Assembly: GCF_900102425.1 (NCBI RefSeq)
Contig: NZ_FNBT01000003.1
Location: forward strand, 124,001-188,000
Origin: Blastococcus aurantiacus
Lineage (GTDB): Bacteria; Actinomycetota; Actinomycetes; Mycobacteriales; Geodermatophilaceae
Direction: 5' to 3'
Length of the DNA stretch: 64,000 nt
In this document: piece after piece, positions 42,276 to 55,685 of the stretch
Position numbering within the stretch: position 1 is the stretch's first letter
Layout: each line of letters starts with the position of its first letter
Notes under the pieces: generated by a model
Database searches by the model: none
Seen by the model: the letters and a program-made list of their open reading frames with translations, nothing else
Told to the model about the DNA's origin: nothing
Made by a program: the position numbers and the translations under genes

Positions 42276-44825
42276 TCAGGCCGTCGTGACCACACCGAGC
42301 TCGGCGGGGTCGGCCAGGTGCTCGGAGAACGGCAGGACGCGCACGGTGTAGCCGAAGGCGCCCGTGCGCTCGAGCGGGACGGTGGCCGTGAACCAGTGCC
42401 GCGAGCCCTCGGTCTGGTCGTGCTCCATCGGCACCGTGGTCACCTCGTGCAGACCGTCGGCGTCGTCCACCCGGCCGTAGGCCGCCTGCACCTGCACGTC
42501 GCCCGGCTCCAGCCCCGGCAGCTCCACCTCCGCGCGCAGCGCGAGGGTCGAGCCGATCTCCGGGGTGTCACCGGCGCCGGTGGCCTCCACGTGGGCCACG
42601 CGGACGGTCGACCAGTTGTGCAGCAGGTGCGCCCGCCACGTGGACTCCGAGCGCGCCGGGGCGTAGCCGTCGGCCGACATGACGCGGGCCGACTGCGCCG
42701 CCGGCACGTAGAGCGCCTGCACGTAGTCGCGCACCATGCGCGTGGCCATCACCTTGGGACCGGTCTCGCGCAGCGTGTGCCGCACCATCTCCACCCACCG
42801 GGCCGGCACGCCCTCGGCGTCGCGCTCGTAGAACCGGGGCAGCACCTGGGTGGACAGCAGGTCGTAGATCGCCCGTGCCTCCACCTCGTCGCGTCGGTCG
42901 GCGTCGGCGACGCCGTCGGCCGTGGGGATCGCCCAGCCGTTCTGGCCGTCGAACCACTCGTCCCACCAGCCGTCTCGGATCGAGAGGTTCAGCCCACCGT
43001 TGAGGGCCGACTTCATCCCCGACGTGCCGCACGCCTCCAGCGGCCGCAGCGGGTTGTTCAGCCAGACGTCGCAGCCCCAGTAGAGGTACCGGGCCATGCC
43101 GATGTCGTACCCCGGCAGGAACGCGATGCGGTGCCGGATCTCCGGGTCGTCGGCGAAGGCCACCATCTGCTGGATGAGCTTCTTGCCGCCGTCGTCGGCG
43201 GGGTGGCTCTTGCCCGCGATGACCAGCTGCAGCGGCCGCTCCGGGTCCAGGAGCATCGCCTTGAGCTTGGCCGGGTCGCGCAGCATCAGCGTCAGGCGCT
43301 TGTAGCTGGGCACGCGGCGGGCGAAGCCGATGGTGAGGACGTCGGGGTCGAAGGCGGTGTCGGTCCAGCCGACCTCGGCCTCGGTCGCGCCGCGGGAGAG
43401 CGCGGTCTCGCGGATGCGACGGCGCACCTCCTCGACCAGCCGACCGCGCAGCGTGCGCCGGATCGCCCACAGATCGCCGGCCGCGATGGTGTCGACGCCG
43501 TCGAAGTGCACGGGACCCTCGACCTGGAGCGGGTCCCCCTGGCTGGACGTCTGGGTGCCCATGTCGACCAGCTCGCGCGCGGTCCAGGTCGGGGCGTGCA
43601 CGCCGTTGGTGATCGACCCGATCGGGACGTCGCCCTCGTCGAAGCCTGGCCACAGGTTGTTGAACATGCCCCGGCTCACGTGGCCGTGCAGCTCGCTCAC
43701 GCCGTTGGCGCGCTGGCCCAGCCGCAGGCCCATGTGGGCCATGTTGTACTTCGCCGGGTCCTCCTCGGCGCCCAGCGCGAGCAGGTCGTGCAGCGGGACG
43801 CCGAAGCCGGCGAAGTACCGCTCGATGAGCGCCTTCGGAAAGCGGTCGATCCCGGCCGGCACGGGCGTGTGCGTGGTGAACACCGTGGCCGCGCGGACCG
43901 CCTGCAGCGCCTCGGCGAACGCCAGGCCGTGCGACTCCATCAGCTCGCGGATGCGCTCGAGCCCCAGGAAGCCGGCGTGGCCCTCGTTGGCGTGGAACAC
44001 CTCGGGAGCCGGGACGCCGGTGCGCGCGCAGTAGGCGCGCAGCGCCCGCACCCCGCCGATGCCGAGCAGCATCTCCTGGCGCAGGCGGTGGTCCTCGTCG
44101 CCGCCGTACAGGCGGTCGGTGACGCCCCGCTCGGCCGGCGCGTTCTCCTCGATGTCGCTGTCGAGCAGCAGGAGGGTGACGCGGCCGACCTGCGCCCGCC
44201 AGACGTGCGCGTAGAGGGTGCGACCCTCGGGCAGCGGCACGTTGATGACGACGGCGGTGCCGTCGGGCCCGCGCAGCAGCTTCACCGGCAGGCCGTGCGG
44301 GTCCAGCGAGGGGTAGTGCTCGAGCTGCCAGCCGTCGGCGGACAGTCCCTGCTCGAAGTAGCCGGCGCGGTAGAGCAGCCCGACCCCGATCAGCGGCACC
44401 CCGAGGTCCGAGGCGGCCTTCAGGTGGTCACCGGCGAGGATGCCCAGGCCGCCGGAGTACTGGGGCAGCACCTCGGTGATGCCGAACTCGGCGGAGAAGT
44501 AGGCGATGCTCGCCGGGGCCTCGGCGCCCAGCGACTGGTACCAGCGCGGCGTGGAGAGGTACTCCTCCAGGTCGTCGACGGCGTCCTGCAGGCGGCGCAC
44601 GAACCGACGGTCCTTGGCCAGTGCGGCCAGCCGCTCGGCCGACACCTCGCCCAGGGCCTTGACGGGGTCGCCGCCGCAGCGCTGCCAGAGGCCGGGGTCC
44701 AGGGTCTCGAAGAGGTCCCTGGTCTCGGGGTGCCACGACCAGCGGAGGTTCATCACCAGCTGGGAGAGCGGGAGCAGCGGCTCCGGGAGGGCGGCACGGA
44801 CTGTGAAACGACGGAGGGCTCGCAC
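42276..44825 (-). CDS. glgP: Alpha-glucan phosphorylase (GT35)
   Basis: Releases glucose 1-phosphate from the non-reducing ends of alpha-1,4-glucan. The 849 residues are of the archaeal/actinobacterial type with a DUF3417 N-terminal domain (LMNLRWSWHPETRDLF-like segment, residues 23-40). The PLP-binding lysine lies near residue 604 in EACGTSGMKSALNGG. GTG 44823-44825 has TAGTCT 6 nt upstream (leaderless). Divergent from glgE; the glgP-glgE neighbourhood matches M. tuberculosis Rv1328c-Rv1327c. Confidence 0.95.
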   Translation of the reverse strand: MRALRRFTVRAALPEPLLPLSQLVMNLRWSWHPETRDLFETLDPGLWQRCGGDPVKALGEVSAERLAALAKDRRFVRRLQDAVDDLEEYLSTPRWYQSLGAEAPASIAYFSAEFGITEVLPQYSGGLGILAGDHLKAASDLGVPLIGVGLLYRAGYFEQGLSADGWQLEHYPSLDPHGLPVKLLRGPDGTAVVINVPLPEGRTLYAHVWRAQVGRVTLLLLDSDIEENAPAERGVTDRLYGGDEDHRLRQEMLLGIGGVRALRAYCARTGVPAPEVFHANEGHAGFLGLERIRELMESHGLAFAEALQAVRAATVFTTHTPVPAGIDRFPKALIERYFAGFGVPLHDLLALGAEEDPAKYNMAHMGLRLGQRANGVSELHGHVSRGMFNNLWPGFDEGDVPIGSITNGVHAPTWTARELVDMGTQTSSQGDPLQVEGPVHFDGVDTIAAGDLWAIRRTLRGRLVEEVRRRIRETALSRGATEAEVGWTDTAFDPDVLTIGFARRVPSYKRLTLMLRDPAKLKAMLLDPERPLQLVIAGKSHPADDGGKKLIQQMVAFADDPEIRHRIAFLPGYDIGMARYLYWGCDVWLNNPLRPLEACGTSGMKSALNGGLNLSIRDGWWDEWFDGQNGWAIPTADGVADADRRDEVEARAIYDLLSTQVLPRFYERDAEGVPARWVEMVRHTLRETGPKVMATRMVRDYVQALYVPAAQSARVMSADGYAPARSESTWRAHLLHNWSTVRVAHVEATGAGDTPEIGSTLALRAEVELPGLEPGDVQVQAAYGRVDDADGLHEVTTVPMEHDQTEGSRHWFTATVPLERTGAFGYTVRVLPFSEHLADPAELGVVTTA

Positions 44826-44831
44826 GGCCCG

Positions 44832-44837
44832 AGACTA
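44832..44837 (-). promoter_or_regulatory. -10 box of glgP (leaderless)
   Basis: TAGTCT on the minus strand ends 6 nt before the GTG start. Confidence 0.5.
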
Positions 44838-44960
44838 GCCAGCCAGGGCGTCAGCGCCAGGGGTGCGCGGGAGTTCTCTGGCCACCTCCGCCCCACCCGT
44901 CCCACGCACGTGCCCACCCGGACGGGTGCCCGCCGAGGTGCCCGCACCCCGGGACCTCGA

Positions 44961-44966
44961 TAGCGT
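44961..44966 (+). promoter_or_regulatory. -10 box of glgE (leaderless)
   Basis: TAGCGT ends exactly 7 nt before ATG 44974; the same hexamer and spacing occur before the MarR gene at 59419. Confidence 0.55.
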
Positions 44967-44973
44967 TGCGGCA

Positions 44974-47007
<2,034 letters not shown>

Positions 47008-47008
47008 A

Positions 47009-47065
47009 GAAGGACCCCGTGCCCCCCGCCGCTCGCACGCTCGCGACGAGCTCCTGCACGGGGCC
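47009..47065 (+). repeat. Hairpin repeat family, copy 3
   Basis: Begins 1 nt after the glgE stop. GAAGGACC, left arm GGACCCCGTGC (47012-47022), right arm GCACGGGGCC (47056-47065), bulged A; inner hairpin GCTCG-CGA-CGAGC. Lies between glgE and treS. Confidence 0.78.
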
Positions 47066-47110
47066 GCCACCGCCACTCCTATCCGCTACTCCCCGAGGGC
47101 TCCCGCAGCG

Positions 47111-48952
47111 ATGACCGTTCCCGTTCCCGAGTCCGCCCCCGCGCACTCCGCCCTCCCCCCGCCGGGCACCGACCCCGAGTGGTACAAGCGCGCTGTCTTC
47201 TACGAGGTGCTCGTCCGCGGCTTCGCCGACAGCAACTCCGACGGCGTGGGCGACATCCGCGGCATGATCGACAAGCTGGACTACCTGCAGTGGCTCGGCG
47301 TCGACTGCCTGTGGCTGCCGCCGTTCTTCGCCTCACCGCTGCGGGACGGCGGGTACGACGTCAGCGATTACACCGCCGTCCTGCCGGAGTTCGGCGACAT
47401 CGAGGACTTCAAGGAGTTCCTCGACGCCGCCCACTCCCGCGGCATGCGCGTGATCATCGACTTCGTCATGAACCACACCTCGGACCAGCACCCGTGGTTC
47501 CAGGCCAGCCGCAGCGACCCCGAGGGTCCCTACGGCGACTTCTACGTCTGGGCCGACGACGACTCCGGGTACGCCGACGCGCGGATCATCTTCGTCGACA
47601 CCGAGAGCTCGAACTGGACCTTCGACCCGGTCCGCCGCCAGTACTTCTGGCACCGCTTCTTCTCCCACCAGCCCGATCTCAACTTCGAGAACCCGAAGGT
47701 GCGCGAGGCGATCATCGACGCCCTGCGCTTCTGGCTGGACCTGGGCATCGACGGCTTCCGGCTCGACGCCGTGCCCTACCTCTTCGAGGAGGAGGGCACC
47801 AACTGCGAGAACCTGCCGCGCACCCACGAGTTCCTCAAGGAGGTGCGCAAGGTCGTCGACGCCAACTACCCGGACACCGTGCTGCTCTGCGAGGCCAACC
47901 AGTGGCCGGCCGACGTCGTCGAGTACTTCGGCGAGGACGGCGACGAGTGCCAGATGGCCTTCCACTTCCCGGTGATGCCGCGCCTGTTCATGGCCGTGCG
48001 GCGGGAGCAGCGGTTCCCGATCTCGGAGATCATGGCGCAGACGCCGGACATCCCCGACAACTGCCAGTGGGGCGTCTTCCTCCGCAACCACGACGAGCTG
48101 ACCCTCGAGATGGTCACCGACGAGGAACGCGACTACATGTGGGGCGAGTACGCCAAGGACCCCCGCATGAAGGCCAACATCGGCATCCGCCGCCGTCTGG
48201 CGCCGCTGCTGGACAACGACGTCAACACCCTCGAGCTGTTCAACGCGCTGCTGCTCTCCCTGCCGGGGTCGCCGGTCCTCTACTACGGGGACGAGATCGG
48301 CATGGGCGACAACATCTGGCTCGGTGACCGCGACGGCGTCCGCACCCCGATGCAGTGGACGCCGGACCGCAACGGCGGGTTCTCCACCGCCGACCCGCAG
48401 CGCATGTACCTGCCGCTCAACGCCGACCCGGTCTACGGCTACCAGGTCACCAACGTCGAGTCCCAGTTGCGCAACACGAACTCGCTCCTCCAGTGGGTCC
48501 GCCGGATGATCCAGGTCCGCGGCCAGCACCCGACCTTCGGCCTGGGCACGTTCGAGGAGATCGGTTCGCGCAACCCGACGGTGCTGTCGTTCGTGCGCCG
48601 CTTCGGCGACGACATCGTGCTGTGCGTCAACAACCTGTCCCGGTTCCCGCAGCCGGTGGAGCTGGACCTGCGGCAGTTCGAGGGCTACACGCCCGTCGAG
48701 CTGACCGGCCGGGTCGAGTTCCCGCAGATCGGCGTCCTCCCCTACATGCTCACCCTCGCCGGGCACGGCTTCTACTGGTTCGAGCTGTCGAGGTCCGCCG
48801 AGCCGGCTCCCGACGAGCACGAGGACTGGGAGAGCACCGGCAGCAGCTCGGTCGCCGACTCCCTGCTCGCCTCCGGGGTGGTCAGCGCCGCGGAGGAGAC
48901 GCCCGGCGACAACCTCCCGGCACCCGACGACTCCTCCGGAGGATCCCGATGA
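47111..48952 (+). CDS. treS: Trehalose synthase (maltose alpha-D-glucosyltransferase)
   Basis: Interconverts trehalose and maltose; here it feeds maltose to the kinase and GlgE. The 613 residues: after a 25-residue Pro-rich tail, [20 protein letters not shown], the barrel with [12 protein letters not shown], nucleophile Asp219 in [10 protein letters not shown], acid Glu261 in LLCEANQW, then [12 protein letters not shown]. The C-terminal 40 residues are acidic and disordered. It is not fused to maltokinase, unlike in some bacteria. The stop overlaps the pep2 ATG by 4 nt. Confidence 0.96.
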   Translation: MTVPVPESAPAHSALPPPGTDPEWYKRAVFYEVLVRGFADSNSDGVGDIRGMIDKLDYLQWLGVDCLWLPPFFASPLRDGGYDVSDYTAVLPEFGDIEDFKEFLDAAHSRGMRVIIDFVMNHTSDQHPWFQASRSDPEGPYGDFYVWADDDSGYADARIIFVDTESSNWTFDPVRRQYFWHRFFSHQPDLNFENPKVREAIIDALRFWLDLGIDGFRLDAVPYLFEEEGTNCENLPRTHEFLKEVRKVVDANYPDTVLLCEANQWPADVVEYFGEDGDECQMAFHFPVMPRLFMAVRREQRFPISEIMAQTPDIPDNCQWGVFLRNHDELTLEMVTDEERDYMWGEYAKDPRMKANIGIRRRLAPLLDNDVNTLELFNALLLSLPGSPVLYYGDEIGMGDNIWLGDRDGVRTPMQWTPDRNGGFSTADPQRMYLPLNADPVYGYQVTNVESQLRNTNSLLQWVRRMIQVRGQHPTFGLGTFEEIGSRNPTVLSFVRRFGDDIVLCVNNLSRFPQPVELDLRQFEGYTPVELTGRVEFPQIGVLPYMLTLAGHGFYWFELSRSAEPAPDEHEDWESTGSSSVADSLLASGVVSAAEETPGDNLPAPDDSSGGSR

Positions 48953-50334
48953 GCGCACTGGCCGGTCTGCTCCGCGAGTGGATGCCCACGCAGCGGTGGT
49001 TCGGGAGCAAGGGCCGCGAATGGGCCGACGTCACCGAGGACGGCTTCTTCCTCGACCGCAGCGAGCCCGTCCTGTCCGTGCACCGGGTGCGGGTGACCTA
49101 CACCGACGGCGGCGGGGACACCTACCTCGTGCCGATCTCCTGGCGCGAGCACCAGCTGGACGAGTTGGACTCGGCGTTCATCGGCACGGTCACCGGCGAC
49201 GGCGGGCAGGAGTCGCACGCCTACGACGCCATGCGCGACCGCGACGCGACCACCCCTTGGCTGATCCACCTGGTGAACGCCTCGACCGTCGGCCCCATGC
49301 ACTTCCACCCCGCGGGCGTCGCGTACATCCCCGAGGGCATGCCCGGCGACATCGTCTCGACCGAGCAGAGCAACACCTCGCTGGTCTACGGCTCGGAGGC
49401 GATCTTCAAGCTCTTCCGCCGGCTGGAGCCCGGGCTCAACCCGGACGTGGAGATCCACGACGCGCTGCGCCGCGCGGAGAACCCGCACATCGCGCCGCTG
49501 CTGGGCCACATCGAGATCGACTGGCTCAGTGATGACGGGGACCCGTCGAACGAGCCGGCCACGGTCGCGATGCTGCAGACCTTCGTCCCCAACGCCAGCG
49601 ACGGCTGGCGCCTGGCGACGGCGAGCGTCCGGGACCTGTACGCCGAGGGCGACCTGCACGCCGACGAGGTGGGCGGCGACTTCGCCGCCGACAGCGAGCG
49701 GCTCGGTGCGGCCACGGCGTCGGTGCACAAGGACATGGCCGCCGTGCTGCCCACGGAGCCGGCCGACCGCGACTGGTACGCCACCATGGCCCGGCAGATG
49801 GGCGAGCGCCTCGACGCCGCCATCGAGGTGGTGCCGCAGCTCGCCGAGCACGCCGAGGGCCTGCGCCGGATCTACGCCACGGTCGCCGAGAGCACCGAGC
49901 CCACGGTGCGCCAGCGGGTGCACGGCGACCTGCACCTCGGTCAGGTCCTGCGGACGGCGACCGGGTGGATCGTGCTCGACTTCGAGGGCGAGCCGGCCCG
50001 CCCGCTGGCCTCGCGCCGCGAACTGGACAGCCCCATGCGCGACGTCGCGGGGATGCTGCGCAGCTTCGACTACGCGGCGCGACACATGCTCGTCGAGCAG
50101 CCCGAGGACACCCAGCGGGCCTACCGCGCGCAGGAGTGGGCCGAGCGCAACCGGGCCGCGTTCTGCACCGGTTACTCCGAGGCCAGCGGCCTGGACCCGT
50201 GCGGCGGCTCACCACTCCTTCGGGCGTTCGAGGCCGACAAGGCGGTTTACGAGTGCGTCTACGAGGCACGCAACCGACCGCACTGGCTGATGATCCCGCT
50301 CGACTCGCTGTCCCGGCTCACCAGCCGCGACTGA
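48949..50334 (+). CDS. pep2: Maltokinase
   Basis: ATP-dependent phosphorylation of maltose to maltose 1-phosphate, the GlgE substrate; also named mak. The 461 residues: N-cap domain ([14 protein letters not shown]), N-lobe with the Lys in [16 protein letters not shown], and the C-lobe aminoglycoside-phosphotransferase-like active site [16 protein letters not shown] followed by [14 protein letters not shown] (catalytic Asp and the DFEG metal motif). The ATG overlaps the treS stop (ATGA), which fits TreS-Pep2 acting as one complex. Confidence 0.95.
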   Translation: MSALAGLLREWMPTQRWFGSKGREWADVTEDGFFLDRSEPVLSVHRVRVTYTDGGGDTYLVPISWREHQLDELDSAFIGTVTGDGGQESHAYDAMRDRDATTPWLIHLVNASTVGPMHFHPAGVAYIPEGMPGDIVSTEQSNTSLVYGSEAIFKLFRRLEPGLNPDVEIHDALRRAENPHIAPLLGHIEIDWLSDDGDPSNEPATVAMLQTFVPNASDGWRLATASVRDLYAEGDLHADEVGGDFAADSERLGAATASVHKDMAAVLPTEPADRDWYATMARQMGERLDAAIEVVPQLAEHAEGLRRIYATVAESTEPTVRQRVHGDLHLGQVLRTATGWIVLDFEGEPARPLASRRELDSPMRDVAGMLRSFDYAARHMLVEQPEDTQRAYRAQEWAERNRAAFCTGYSEASGLDPCGGSPLLRAFEADKAVYECVYEARNRPHWLMIPLDSLSRLTSRD

Positions 50335-50394
50335 GAAAGGACCCCTCTGCCCCCCAGCGCTCGCGAGCTCGCACCGGGACCCTGCAGAGGGGCC
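50335..50394 (+). repeat. Hairpin repeat family, copy 4
   Basis: Begins directly after the pep2 stop. GAAAGGACC (one A more than the others), left arm GGACCCCTCTGC (50339-50350), right arm GCAGAGGGGCC (50384-50394), bulged A; inner palindrome GCTCGCGAGC. Lies between pep2 and glgB. Confidence 0.78.
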
Positions 50395-50432
50395 ACAACT
50401 GCTTCAGCACACGGCACCGGAGGAACACGACG

Positions 50433-53237
<2,805 letters not shown>

Positions 53238-53281
53238 CCGGCGGAAGTACGGGTAACGGCTGCCTCGTGGGGGAGATCAGC

Positions 53282-54670
53282 ATGCGAGGGCGGCGGTGGG
53301 CGACGCTCACCGCCGCCGCGCTCTGCCTGCTCGTGCTCACCGGCTGCTCGGTCGTGGTCACCGGCCTGGCCAGCCCGGCGCGGCCACCGGCCACGGACGT
53401 CGCCACCGGGGACGTCGAGGTCGTCGGCGCGACCGACGACCAGGTGGACGTCCTGGCGCGCAACGCGCTCGCCGACCTCGAGACGTTCTGGGCCGGGCAG
53501 TTCCCCGACGTCTTCGGGACGGAGTTCCAGCCGCTGCAGGGCGGCTACTTCAGCGTCGATCCGGGGAACGCCGACCCCGCCGCCTACCCCCGCGGCATCG
53601 GGTGCGGCGCCGCTGCCTCCGACGTCGAGAGCAACGCCTTCTACTGCACGGCGCCCGACGCCCCCAACTCCGACTCGATCAGCTACGACCGCTCGTTCCT
53701 GACCGACCTCGGTGAGGAGTTCGGCCGGTTCATCCCGGCACTGGTGATGGCGCACGAGTTCGGCCACGCGGTGCAGGCCCGGGTGGGCGCGCCGTCGGCC
53801 TCGATCGCCGTCGAGACGCAGGCCGACTGCTTCGCCGGCACCTGGACCCGGTGGGTGGCCGAGGGCGAGGCGGAGCACTCGATCCTGCGGACCCCGGAGC
53901 TGGACGAGCTGCTGCGCGGCTACCTGCAGCTCCGCGACCCGGTGGGCACCAGCCCGCGCGAGCAGCAGGCGCACGGCTCGTACTTCGACCGGGTCGCCGC
54001 CTTCCAGGAGGGTTTCGACGACGGCGCCGAGGCCTGCCGGGACAACTTCGGTCCCGACCGGCGCTTCACGCAGCAGCCCTTCACCACGGACCGGGAGGTC
54101 GCCAGCGGCGGGAACGCGGCACCGGACGAGCTGCTCCAGATCATCGGCGACTCACTGCCCACCGCCTGGGGGCAGGCCTTCGACGACGTGTTCGAAGAGC
54201 GGTTCGACCCGCCCTCCATCGAGGCGTTCGACGGGGACGCGCCCGGCTGCGCGCCGGACGGCGACCTCGACCTCGTCTACTGCGCCGACGAGAACCTGGT
54301 GGGCTTCGACCAGCGCGACCTGGCGGCGCCGGCGTACGAGGACCTGGGCGACTTCGCCGTCGCCACCGCGGTCGCGCTGCCGTACGGGCTGGCCGTGCGC
54401 GACCAGCTGGGCCTGTCGACCGACGACGAGGACGCCGTTCGGTCGGCGGTCTGCCTCAGCGGCTGGTACGCCGCACAGTTCTACGCCGGCCAGGTCGGGG
54501 GCGAGATCAGCATCTCCCCGGGTGACGTGGACGAGGGCGTGCAGTTCCTGCTCGCCTTCGGCAACGAGCCGTCGGTGGTCCCCGACGCCGACCTCACCGG
54601 CTTCCAGCTCGTCGACCTGTTCCGCAACGGTTTCGTCGAGGGGCTCGACGCCTGCGGCCTGGACGTCTAG
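53282..54670 (+). CDS. Putative neutral zinc metallopeptidase, lipoprotein
   Basis: The product is 462 residues. The signal peptide ends in LVLTGC (Cys22). The central domain has the zinc motif HEFGH at 158-162 and a downstream Glu in ETQADCFAGTW (about 179), the pattern of the YpfJ-like Zn_peptidase family (PF04228). Conserved cysteine pairs (GCGAA, YCTAP, GCAPDG, YCADE) suggest disulfides outside the membrane. ATG 53282 is preferred over GTG 53267 because GGGGAG lies 6 nt upstream and the lipoprotein signal starts there. The substrate is unknown. Confidence 0.86.
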   Translation: MRGRRWATLTAAALCLLVLTGCSVVVTGLASPARPPATDVATGDVEVVGATDDQVDVLARNALADLETFWAGQFPDVFGTEFQPLQGGYFSVDPGNADPAAYPRGIGCGAAASDVESNAFYCTAPDAPNSDSISYDRSFLTDLGEEFGRFIPALVMAHEFGHAVQARVGAPSASIAVETQADCFAGTWTRWVAEGEAEHSILRTPELDELLRGYLQLRDPVGTSPREQQAHGSYFDRVAAFQEGFDDGAEACRDNFGPDRRFTQQPFTTDREVASGGNAAPDELLQIIGDSLPTAWGQAFDDVFEERFDPPSIEAFDGDAPGCAPDGDLDLVYCADENLVGFDQRDLAAPAYEDLGDFAVATAVALPYGLAVRDQLGLSTDDEDAVRSAVCLSGWYAAQFYAGQVGGEISISPGDVDEGVQFLLAFGNEPSVVPDADLTGFQLVDLFRNGFVEGLDACGLDV

Positions 54671-54680
54671 CGCAGGGCGC

Positions 54681-55649
54681 TCAGTACAGGGCCATCGTCA
54701 GCGCCCGGCGGGCGGGGCCGACGCGGGGGTCCTGGTCGCCCACGACCGTGAAGAGCTCCACGAGGTGCTTGCGGGCCTGGTCGCGCTCCTCCCCGGCCGT
54801 CCGGCGGATGACGGCGAGCAGCCGCTCGAAGGCGCCCTCGACGTCGCCGGTGCCGAGGAGGAAGTCCGCGGCGCGGGTCTGCGCGGTCACGTCGTCGGGC
54901 GCCGCGTCGGCACGGGCCAGCGCGTCGGGCCCGGCCTCCTCGGCCCGGCGGAACACCTGCACCTGCCGCAGCGCGATCCCGGCGTCGGGGTGGTCGGGCT
55001 CCTCGGCCAGGATCGCCTGGTAGGCGGCCTCGGCGGCCGCGAGGTCACCGCGCTCGAGCGCGGCCTCGGCGGCGTCCAGCCGCGGGTCCTCCAGCTCCGG
55101 TGCGGCCTCGCCGTCGCCCGGCACCGCTCCGCCGGTGGTGGCGCGGACCAGCTCGGCGACGAACTGCCGGGCCTGCTCCTCCGGGATGGCGCCGTTGAAC
55201 TCGGCGATCAGCTGGCCCTGCCACACGGCCTTGACCGCCGGGATGCCCTGCACCCGCAGGCCCTGCGCGAGGGCCGGGTTGGCGTCGACGTCGACCTTGG
55301 CCAGCACCCAGGAGCCGCCGCCCTCCGCAGCCAGCTGCTCCAGGACCGGCGACAGCTGCTTGCAGGGGCCGCACCACTCGGCCCACAGGTCGAGCACGAC
55401 CGGCACCTGGAAGGAGCGGTCGAGCACCTCGGCCTGGAACGTCGCCTCGGTGACGTCGACGACGGCGCTGCCCGGCGCCCCGGCCGGAGCCGCGGCGCTC
55501 GGCGGCGGAGCAGCCTGGGCGCGCGCGGCGGCCTCGGAGCGCGCCTTGACCGCGGCCAGGTCGACGGCGCCGGCCATGGTGGCGGCCATCTGGGCCTGCG
55601 CGCGAGGGTCGGGGCGTCCGGGGCGGGTCGGCTGCATGACCTCGATCAT
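54681..55649 (-). CDS. Thioredoxin-TPR protein (CnoX/Rv1324-like)
   Basis: The product is 322 residues. A 60-residue Ala/Pro-rich N-terminus leads to a thioredoxin domain (about 62-170) with the active site WAEWCGPC (Cys93, Cys96) and cis-Pro VQGIPAVKAV, then a C-terminal helical TPR region (about 185-320; DAAEAALERGDLAAAEAAYQ). This is the architecture of the CnoX chaperedoxin. In M. tuberculosis the orthologue Rv1324 also sits by glgB-glgE-glgP. ATG 55649 is used; ATG 55637 is possible. Tail-to-tail with the zinc peptidase, 10 nt apart. Confidence 0.88.
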   Translation of the reverse strand: MIEVMQPTRPGRPDPRAQAQMAATMAGAVDLAAVKARSEAAARAQAAPPPSAAAPAGAPGSAVVDVTEATFQAEVLDRSFQVPVVLDLWAEWCGPCKQLSPVLEQLAAEGGGSWVLAKVDVDANPALAQGLRVQGIPAVKAVWQGQLIAEFNGAIPEEQARQFVAELVRATTGGAVPGDGEAAPELEDPRLDAAEAALERGDLAAAEAAYQAILAEEPDHPDAGIALRQVQVFRRAEEAGPDALARADAAPDDVTAQTRAADFLLGTGDVEGAFERLLAVIRRTAGEERDQARKHLVELFTVVGDQDPRVGPARRALTMALY

Positions 55650-55685
55650 CCCACCGAGCCGTCGGGCGCGTCGGCCGCGGGTGGA

